Source of the DNA: Dehalococcoidia bacterium
GTDB lineage: Bacteria; Chloroflexota; Dehalococcoidia; Lucifugimonadales; Lucifugimonadaceae
NCBI GenBank assembly: GCA_028278465.1
Contig: JANQEF010000245.1
Span: forward strand, 1-8,336
DNA: 8,336 bases
Direction: 5' to 3'
Below, one piece after another: positions 1-4,643 of the stretch. How positions within the stretch are numbered: the stretch's first letter is position 1; every line of letters begins with the position of its first letter. The notes beneath the pieces are model-generated. The model saw only the letters and a list, made by a program, of their open reading frames with translations, made no database searches and was not told the DNA's origin. The position numbers were made by a program, and so were the translations under genes.

Positions 1-1
1 G

Positions 2-58
2 GGCAGACGAGTCACCGCCGAGAACCCGTTCAACATCCTGTACGAGCTGCGTTCCTGA
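2..58 (+). CDS. C-terminal end of an unidentified plus-strand gene (partial)
   Basis: An open frame enters from the left edge and stops at TGA (56-58), giving 18 residues that end NPFNILYELRS. Fifteen of the 18 codons end in G or C, as expected of real coding sequence in this GC-rich genome. A strong hairpin terminator follows 25 bases after the stop. The tail is too short to identify a family, so no function is assigned. It converges on the ABC permease gene (201-1007, minus). The gene is cut by the window edge, not necessarily truncated in the genome. Confidence 0.5.
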   Translation, partial: GRRVTAENPFNILYELRS

Positions 59-82
59 GGCCGTCCCGCTCCCAAACGCGAA

Positions 83-115
83 CCGAGGGCGCCGGACAGT
101 GCCCGACGCCCTCGG
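83..115. terminator. Bidirectional hairpin terminator between convergent genes
   Basis: CCGAGGGCG (83-91) pairs perfectly with CGCCCTCGG (107-115) around a 15-base loop. The right arm is followed by CTTCTC, a poor T tract. It lies between a plus-strand stop at 58 and the minus-strand permease stop at 201, so it is placed to end transcripts from both sides. The remaining bases from 116 to 200 are CT-rich on the plus strand, and I see no gene in them. Confidence 0.7.
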
Positions 116-200
116 CTTCTCAACCGAACCTCTGCTGCCGTCGCAACCATCGCCGCCACCGCCACGCAACCGCCCTCGCCACCACTCCCTCTGCCGCCCA

Positions 201-1007
201 TCAACTCTTCCTGACACGGCCCTGCAGCGCGAGGAACGCCAGTGGCATGCTCACCGCTCCCACGCCCAGGATGGCGATCAGGCCATTCAGCAGTGCCCGT
301 CCGTCCCAGCCATCCGACAGCAGCGACCGTAGCGCCTCCAGCATGTAGGTCACCGGGTTGTACTGCGCGATCGTGCCCATCCAGCCCGTCATGGCCTCCA
401 GCGGCAGGAACACCGTCGTCAGGAACGCCAGCGGCAGGAAGATCAGGAACGAAGAGTTCACCACCGCCGGGTTGCCCGTCTTAAGCGCTATGGCGTACGG
501 GATGCCGGCGTAGACCAGCCCCCACAGCCCTGCGTACCCGATGAACACCAGGAACCCGAGCGGTCCGGTCCCAAACCCGACGCCGAGCGCGAAGCCCAGC
601 GCAAGCACCGGTACTGTCAACGCAACCACCAGCGCAAGGTCGGCGGCGAAGAGGCCGATCAGCAGCGCGAAGCGGTTGACCGGTGTCATCGAAAGCCTGT
701 CGAAGTAGCCGCTCTGGATGTCCAGCACCAGCGTCACGGCGCGTGACACGCCTGTCACGGCGAAGATGATCGCCACCGGAAGCTGGAACGCCTTGTAGTC
801 GATACCCTCGATCCCTTCCGCAACGTCCTGCAACGCTCCGATGTTGACGATGAAGAAGAAGACCGGGAACACCAGCGGAGGCAGCACACCCTCCAGGTCT
901 CGGGGGATCGAACGCAGCCCGCGCTCCGCCACCGCCATCACATCCCTGAAGAAGCCGCCGCGTCTCGCACGAATCGGTTCCGTGGTTTCGATAGTCGCTG
1001 CCGTCAT
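201..1007 (-). CDS. ABC-2 type exporter permease, DrrB-like
   Basis: The 268-residue membrane subunit of an ABC exporter should form the transmembrane channel for the ATPase encoded just upstream. The N-terminal ~40 residues are polar and basic (cytoplasmic). About six hydrophobic segments follow, beginning near PLVFPVFFFIVNIGAL and ending near GLIAILGVGAVSMPLAFLAL, with a short basic tail (GRVRKS). The segment WMGTIAQYNPVTYMLEALRSLL near residues 208-230 matches the NPVTY...ALR motif typical of the DrrB/ABC-2 family, and the length is usual for it. The ATG lies inside the ATPase stop (ATGA, 1004-1007), so the two are translationally coupled. The substrate cannot be read from sequence. Relatives export drugs, lipids or glycolipids, and 'daunorubicin resistance' labels on such genes are usually only family names. 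Confidence 0.93.
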   Translation of the reverse strand: MTAATIETTEPIRARRGGFFRDVMAVAERGLRSIPRDLEGVLPPLVFPVFFFIVNIGALQDVAEGIEGIDYKAFQLPVAIIFAVTGVSRAVTLVLDIQSGYFDRLSMTPVNRFALLIGLFAADLALVVALTVPVLALGFALGVGFGTGPLGFLVFIGYAGLWGLVYAGIPYAIALKTGNPAVVNSSFLIFLPLAFLTTVFLPLEAMTGWMGTIAQYNPVTYMLEALRSLLSDGWDGRALLNGLIAILGVGAVSMPLAFLALQGRVRKS

Positions 1008-1972
1008 GCCGTCACCGCCTCTGTAGTTGCCTCGATCTGCATCCGCTCGCCCGTCACCTGCAGGAACACGTCATCCAGCGTCGGCGTGCGGAGCACAATC
1101 TCCCGCACGTCCACACCGGACCGGTTGAGAGCGATCGCCACGCTGCTTATCGCCTCGGCGCCGTTCGACACACTGATAGTCAGCTCCGTGCCGACCGCCT
1201 CGACCTGCTCGACGCGCTGGATCTCGTTCACCGCTGCGCTGGCGGCCTCAGTGTCGCCCTCGATCTGGGTGATGATCACGTCGGAGCCGATCGACCGCTT
1301 AAGTTCCGCCGGGGTGCCTTCCGCGACGAGCCTGCCGTGGCTGATGATGCCGACGCGGTCGGCAAGCTCATCGGCTTCCTCCAGGTACTGCGTGGTGAGG
1401 AAGACCGTTACTCCGAGCTCCCGGTTGATCCTCGCCACCTCTTCCCAGACCCGGGAGCGGCTGATCGGGTCGAGGCCGGTTGTCGGCTCGTCCAGGAACA
1501 GCACTTCCGGGTTATGGATTAGCGCGGCGGCGAGGTCGAGCCGGCGCTTCATGCCGCCCGAATAGGTGCCTACCAGCCGGTCCATGGCGTCGCCGATGTC
1601 TATGAGCGACGTCAGCTCGTTCACCCGCTGGTCGATCTCCCTCCTTGAAAGACCGTAAAGCGCGCCCTGCAGCTTCAGCAGCTCGCGGCCCGTCTGCTTG
1701 TCGTCGAGCGCCGCCTCCTGCAGCGCCGCGCCGATCCTCAGCCGCACCGCCTGCGAGTCGTTGATCACATCCTGGCCCGCAACATACGCGCTGCCGCCGG
1801 TCGGCATCAGCAGCGTCGTCAGCATGCGGACCGAGGTCGACTTCCCGGCGCCGTTCGGGCCAAGGAAGCCGTAGATCTCTCCGTTTTCGACTGAAAGGTC
1901 GACGGCGTCCACGGCTCTAACGCCCTGGAACTCCCGAACGAGCCCTTCAGCGAAGACTGCATATTCGTTCAA
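1004..1972 (-). CDS. ABC exporter ATP-binding protein, DrrA-like
   Basis: This ATPase of about 322 residues powers the adjacent ABC-2 permease. From the TTG start, Walker A GPNGAGKST is at ~38-46, the Q-loop Gln is at ~85, the signature YSGGMKRR is at ~137-144 and Walker B VLFLDEP is at ~157-163. The switch region reads TTQYLEEADELADR: Gln stands where most ABC ATPases have His, a known trait of the DrrA subfamily and not a sign of damage. The C-terminal ~90 residues end in PTLDDVFLQVTGE, the usual DrrA-type tail (DUF4162-like). I chose TTG at 1970-1972 because AGGAGG lies exactly five bases upstream. The frame stays open to a TTG at 2087-2089, but that extension is Arg-rich, unlike the family, and would put the Shine-Dalgarno inside the gene. 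Its stop overlaps the permease ATG by four bases. Confidence 0.94.
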   Translation of the reverse strand: MNEYAVFAEGLVREFQGVRAVDAVDLSVENGEIYGFLGPNGAGKSTSVRMLTTLLMPTGGSAYVAGQDVINDSQAVRLRIGAALQEAALDDKQTGRELLKLQGALYGLSRREIDQRVNELTSLIDIGDAMDRLVGTYSGGMKRRLDLAAALIHNPEVLFLDEPTTGLDPISRSRVWEEVARINRELGVTVFLTTQYLEEADELADRVGIISHGRLVAEGTPAELKRSIGSDVIITQIEGDTEAASAAVNEIQRVEQVEAVGTELTISVSNGAEAISSVAIALNRSGVDVREIVLRTPTLDDVFLQVTGERMQIEATTEAVTA

Positions 1973-2076
1973 CGATTCCTCCTGTTGATCGTTAGTCCGA
2001 GGACGTAAAGCACGGCGTCTGACAGGGCGTCCGCCGCGCGTGAACTCAGTCCCTCGAACTCGACGTTGTCCAGCAT
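1969..2076 (-). CDS. Possible 35-aa leader ORF coupled to the ABC ATPase
   Basis: An ATG at 2074-2076 opens a 35-codon frame beginning MLDNVEFEGLSS and ending TINRRNR. Its TGA overlaps the ATPase TTG start as TTGA (1969-1972), the same kind of junction that joins the ATPase to the permease. Twenty-five of the 34 codons after the ATG end in G or C, which is compatible with coding. The competing frame across the same bases is unusually Arg-rich. Against it: no convincing Shine-Dalgarno precedes the ATG and I recognise no family. It could be a small leader protein whose translation feeds ribosomes into the ATPase, or simply chance. Confidence 0.35.
   Translation of the reverse strand: MLDNVEFEGLSSRAADALSDAVLYVLGLTINRRNR
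1978..1983 (-). promoter_or_regulatory. Perfect Shine-Dalgarno AGGAGG for the ABC ATPase
   Basis: CCTCCT on the plus strand reads AGGAGG on the coding strand, five bases before TTG (1970-1972). It decides the start of the ATPase gene in favour of the rare TTG codon and against the longer frame. It also lies within the last codons of the possible 35-aa ORF, as expected of a coupled re-initiation site. Confidence 0.8.
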
Positions 2077-2169
2077 CGAATCTAGACAAAGAGGAAGTCG
2101 GCCGGATCAGCCGAAGGGTGCAGCCGGGGATGTAATTCCGAGGTGCAGATAGATGCGAGGCAACGCGAG

Positions 2170-2195
2170 AAGGCCCCTGTGATCACAGGGGCCTT
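2170..2195. terminator. 26-bp perfect palindrome, rho-independent terminator
   Basis: The half AAGGCCCCTGTGA is followed directly by its exact reverse complement, giving a stem of at least 10 bp with a GATC-centred loop. On the minus strand it lies 27 bases past the glnK stop, so it most likely ends the amtB-wHTH-glnK transcript. Only two T residues close the stem and no long T run follows. As a perfect palindrome it forms the same hairpin on both strands. It also insulates the ABC operon, whose promoter must lie between here and position 1984; I see no clear -35/-10 pair there. Confidence 0.75.
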
Positions 2196-2222
2196 ACGTT
2201 GTCGGAATCTGCCGGGCGAGAG

Positions 2223-2564
2223 TTAGTTCAGCGCGACTTCGTCACGCTCTCCGGTCCTGATGCGGTAGACGGCGCCGACATCCTTCACCCAGATCTTCCC
2301 GTCGCCCACGTTGCCGGTCTGGGCAGCGCCGCAGATCGCCTCGATGGTCACATCGAGAAAGCTGTCCGAGACCACCGTGTCGATGCGGATCTTCGGCACG
2401 TACGGGACTGCGTACTCGACGCCGCGGTATGTGTCTGTCGAACCGCCCTGCGAGCCGAACCCGCGGGCGTCGCTGACGGTCATTCCCGTCACGCCTGCCG
2501 CAGACAGAGCGTCCCTCACCGGTCCCAGCCGCACCGGCTGGATGATCGCCGTAACCTCTTTCAT
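2223..2564 (-). CDS. glnK: Nitrogen regulatory protein PII (GlnB/GlnK family)
   Basis: This 113-residue trimeric PII signal protein senses ATP/ADP and 2-oxoglutarate and, in its GlnK role, plugs AmtB when nitrogen is abundant. The length is standard. The T-loop reads TYRGVEYAVPYVPK at ~45-58, keeping Tyr46, Arg47 (the residue inserted into the AmtB pore), Tyr51 (the site of uridylylation or adenylylation in other bacteria) and Lys58. Gln39 is present and the usual Arg38 is Ser. The second signature is TGNVGDGKIWV (~83-93, Lys90) and the C-terminal nucleotide-binding arginines are in YRIRTGE (101, 103). AGGA lies seven bases before the ATG. It follows the winged-helix gene by 52 bases and is last in the amtB cluster, which supports the symbol glnK over glnB. 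Confidence 0.96.
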   Translation of the reverse strand: MKEVTAIIQPVRLGPVRDALSAAGVTGMTVSDARGFGSQGGSTDTYRGVEYAVPYVPKIRIDTVVSDSFLDVTIEAICGAAQTGNVGDGKIWVKDVGAVYRIRTGERDEVALN

Positions 2565-2616
2565 ATCTTCTTCCTTAAGCTGTCTTGCGCCTGTCCCGCA
2601 TCGGACGGCACGATCT

Positions 2617-2940
2617 CTAGTTCGAATCCTCGAAGGCCGGGAGAAGGCGATAGCCGCGCTTCCTCACGGACGCGATGCCGGGATGGCCTGCCGAGCGGAG
2701 CTTGCTCCTGAGCCTCGACACGAACGTATCGACGACCCTGGCGCCCGTCTTTGAGTCCTTCCAAACTTCCGACAGCAGCTCTGACCTCGGCACAACACGG
2801 CCGGCCGCAGAGTCCAATGCGTCCAGCAGGTCGAACTCGGTGGCCGTTAGCTGGATGGCAGATCCGAGGAACCGGACCTCGAACAGGTCCCTGTCAATGT
2901 CCAGCGCTTCAAGTGCTCTGAATTGCGTGAGTTCGGGCAT
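2617..2940 (-). CDS. Free-standing OmpR/PhoB-type winged-helix DNA-binding protein
   Basis: This 107-residue protein is essentially only the effector domain of an OmpR-family response regulator. ALDIDRDLFEVRFLGSAIQLTATEFDLL gives the N-terminal beta-hairpin sheet and the family's L-T-x-x-E-F motif (~31-36). The transactivation loop follows (VVPRSELLSEVW, ~49-60), then recognition helix VVDTFVSRLRSKL (~69-81) and wing VRKRGYRLL (~92-100). There is no receiver domain and no phospho-acceptor Asp. An in-frame TAG lies just upstream of the earliest possible start, so none was overlooked. The start is uncertain: ATG 2940 fits the domain, TTG 2961 has AGGA only four bases away, and GTG 3006 lies inside a hairpin stem and lacks a Shine-Dalgarno. 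Its place between amtB and glnK suggests a nitrogen regulator analogous to actinobacterial GlnR. That role is inferred. Confidence 0.88.
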   Translation of the reverse strand: MPELTQFRALEALDIDRDLFEVRFLGSAIQLTATEFDLLDALDSAAGRVVPRSELLSEVWKDSKTGARVVDTFVSRLRSKLRSAGHPGIASVRKRGYRLLPAFEDSN

Positions 2941-2998
2941 CGCTTGTCCCGGTGGATTCAACGCTTCCTGGTTGATGTTCTTCCTGTCCGCCACCGGC

Positions 2999-3031
2999 CC
3001 GGTCACGGTGGAGGGCTAACCACCGCACCGG
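2999..3031 (-). promoter_or_regulatory. Strong hairpin between amtB and the winged-helix gene
   Basis: On the plus strand CCGGT (2999-3003) and CGGTGG (3006-3011) pair with CCACCG (3020-3025) and ACCGG (3027-3031). This gives an 11-bp stem with a small internal loop and an 8-base apex. It lies 28 bases past the amtB stop with no T run after it, so it is a poor intrinsic terminator. It may be an RNA-stability or partial-attenuation element that sets amtB apart from the two regulatory genes behind it. It buries the GTG at 3004-3006. Confidence 0.5.
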
Positions 3032-3059
3032 GTCCGGCTGGCAGGGACAGGGAGTCAGT

Positions 3060-4430
3060 TCAGTCTTTTTTCGTCTCTCCGGATACCGGAGCCGCTTCTG
3101 GCAGCGGTCCGTCGGCCCCGCCTGAGGGAGCGGGCATAGGCGGAGCGCTGGTCCCGGAGGCCGGAGCCTCCTCCAACGCAGGAGCGCTCGGAGCGAAGTC
3201 CGGGTAGCCGGCCGCTGCGTGCTCCGTGATGTCGAGGCCGCGGATCTGGTCTTCGTCGCTCGCCCTCATCCCGATCGTCAGATCGATCAGCTTGAAGACG
3301 ATGAAGGACGTCGGGAACACGAACGCGAACGCTGCGATGACGCCGACGAACTGCGTGCCGAGCTGTCCCGCGCCACCACCAAAGAACAGTCCGTCAACGC
3401 CGCCGTAGGCCGACTCTGCGAACAGGCCGACGGCCAGCGTGCCCCATGCGCCTGCGAAGCCGTGTGCCGCGATCGCGCCCACAGGGTCGTCGACCTTCAG
3501 CACCCGTTCGAGGAGCAGCACGCCACCCACGACGACCACGCCGCCGATGAACCCGATCACGACCGCCGAGCCCGGGCTGACGTTCGCCGTCCCGGCAGTG
3601 ATAGCAACCAGTCCGCCGATTACGCCGTTGAGCGACAGAGATGCGTCGTAGTTCTTCCACAGGATGTAGCCGACCAGCATCGCTCCGACCGCTCCCGCCG
3701 CTGCTGCCAGGTTCGTCGTCACCGCAATGATGGCGATCGAGTGGTCGTTTCCAGAGACGGTGCTTCCGGCGTTGAAGCCGAACCAGCCGAACCAGAGGAT
3801 GAAGACGCCGAGCGCCGCCAACGTGACACTGTGGCCCGGGATCGCCCGCGGCTTTCCGCCGACGAACTTGCCAAGCCGCGGCCCGACAACTATCGCTCCG
3901 GCAAGAGCCGCCCACGCGCCCACGCTGTGCACAACGGTCGAGCCTGCGAAGTCGATGAAGCCGTCGCCGACGTCGTTGAGCCAGCCGCCGCCCCAGACCC
4001 ACGACCCGAAGATCGGGTAGATGAAGCCGGTCACGGCGATTGTGTACAGCAGGTATGCGCCGAATTTTGTGCGCTCGGACACAGCGCCCGAGATGATCGT
4101 CGCCGCCGTAGCTGCGAACACGGTCTGGAAGATGAAGAACGAGAAGTCGAAGAACCCTTCAGGGCTGTCCGGGCTGATCCCGCTCAGGAAGAAGTTGTCG
4201 GTGCCGATCCAGCCTGACTCGTTCGCACCGAACATTAAGCCGAAGCCTATCGCCCAGAACACCAGTGAGCCGACGGACATGTCCATCAGGTTCTTCATCA
4301 CGATGTTCGCCGCGTTCTTGGCCCGCGTCGCGCCGGCCTCCAGCATCGCGAACCCGGCCTGCATGAAGAAGACGAGGACTGTTGCCGCCAGTACCCAGAC
4401 GATGTCCAGGCTTATGGGATTGAAGTCCAT
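3060..4430 (-). CDS. amtB: Ammonium transporter Amt/AmtB
   Basis: This 456-residue inner-membrane ammonium channel of the Amt/Mep/Rh family has about 11 membrane segments. The first begins at once (IVWVLAATVLVFFMQAGFAML), with no separate cleaved leader evident. The family signature DFAGSTVVHSVG carries Asp160 and the first pore His (~168). The second pore His is in AAHGFAGAWG (~323). FQTVFAA (~101-107) and WFGWFGFN (~213-220) match the Phe-gate regions. The cytoplasmic tail has RGLDITEHAAAGYPDF (~397-412), the segment that contacts GlnK in relatives, then ~44 Pro/Ala-rich residues that the classic proteins lack. The ATG at 4430 has AAGGAG 11 bases upstream, a long but usable spacing. It is first in the amtB-wHTH-glnK cluster and lies behind an 11-bp-phased operator array. 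Confidence 0.97.
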   Translation of the reverse strand: MDFNPISLDIVWVLAATVLVFFMQAGFAMLEAGATRAKNAANIVMKNLMDMSVGSLVFWAIGFGLMFGANESGWIGTDNFFLSGISPDSPEGFFDFSFFIFQTVFAATAATIISGAVSERTKFGAYLLYTIAVTGFIYPIFGSWVWGGGWLNDVGDGFIDFAGSTVVHSVGAWAALAGAIVVGPRLGKFVGGKPRAIPGHSVTLAALGVFILWFGWFGFNAGSTVSGNDHSIAIIAVTTNLAAAAGAVGAMLVGYILWKNYDASLSLNGVIGGLVAITAGTANVSPGSAVVIGFIGGVVVVGGVLLLERVLKVDDPVGAIAAHGFAGAWGTLAVGLFAESAYGGVDGLFFGGGAGQLGTQFVGVIAAFAFVFPTSFIVFKLIDLTIGMRASDEDQIRGLDITEHAAAGYPDFAPSAPALEEAPASGTSAPPMPAPSGGADGPLPEAAPVSGETKKD

Positions 4431-4519
4431 ACCAGCAAGCTCTCCTTAACTGCCTACCCGCGCTTCGAGTCTCGTCCGCTTCAACCGGAGAAACCGGCTC
4501 ATCGAGACCCGTAGGGAGA

Positions 4520-4525
4520 ACGCTA
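4520..4525 (-). promoter_or_regulatory. Candidate -10 element of the amtB promoter
   Basis: TAGCGT on the minus strand fits the minimal TANNNT pattern. It lies ten bases beyond the last pentamer of the repeat array, and no recognisable -35 sits at the usual distance. That arrangement resembles PhoB-type activated promoters, where the activator repeats replace the -35 box. The match is weak in itself and rests on its position. Confidence 0.25.
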
Positions 4526-4535
4526 GGCATGACCT

Positions 4536-4606
4536 GTTTCGTGAGAATTGCGGTCCGATTACGTGCGCGTGTCCGGAATGTTTCAGTTCTGTGACAGCGC
4601 GGTGTC
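4536..4606 (-). promoter_or_regulatory. Seven 11-bp-phased pentamers: GlnR/OmpR-type operator array
   Basis: Read toward amtB, pentamers begin at 4606, 4595, 4584, 4573, 4562, 4551 and 4540, each exactly 11 bases after the last: GACAC, GTCAC, GAAAC, GACAC, GTAAT, GCAAT, GAAAC. All seven have G at position 1 and A at position 4, and five of seven end in C. The flanking registers (4617, 4529) do not fit, so the array has clear ends. The second and third units make GTCAC-n6-GAAAC, matching the published actinobacterial GlnR consensus gTnAC-n6-GaAAC. Direct repeats at 11 bp are how OmpR-family winged-helix proteins dock side by side. The array ends 105 bases before the amtB ATG and begins 37 bases past the large peptidase gene's stop. 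The likely ligand is the winged-helix protein encoded at 2617-2940. Confidence 0.65.
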
Positions 4607-4643
4607 GATGCGAGCCTGGAGTCGGCGCGGACCGGCGAGCGGC

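Noticed and set aside
99..332. Plus-strand 77-codon frame overlapping the terminator and permease 3' end
   Set aside because: It starts inside the terminator loop and yields a Pro/Arg-rich low-complexity peptide.
1004..1972. Loss of the switch histidine in the ABC ATPase (TTQY in place of TTHY)
   Set aside because: Gln at this site is normal in the DrrA subfamily, so it is not an anomaly.
2079..2084. TAGATT as a -10 for the ABC operon
   Set aside because: No -35 at proper distance, and the implied start would fall within the small ORF's first codons.
2941..3006. N-terminal extension of the winged-helix protein to GTG 3006
   Set aside because: It adds 22 residues with no family counterpart, has no Shine-Dalgarno and starts inside a stable hairpin. 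TTG 2961 stays possible.
3219..4217. Long plus-strand open frame (332 codons) opposite amtB
   Set aside because: Antisense to a certain Amt gene. Its product is a charged Arg/Asp/Glu-rich sequence with no fold, typical of a GC-rich shadow frame.
4483..4497. AACCGG repeated nine bases apart in the amtB leader, forming a 4-bp CCGG hairpin
   Set aside because: Too short and GC-biased to support a riboswitch or operator. No conserved riboswitch shape was recognised in the leader.
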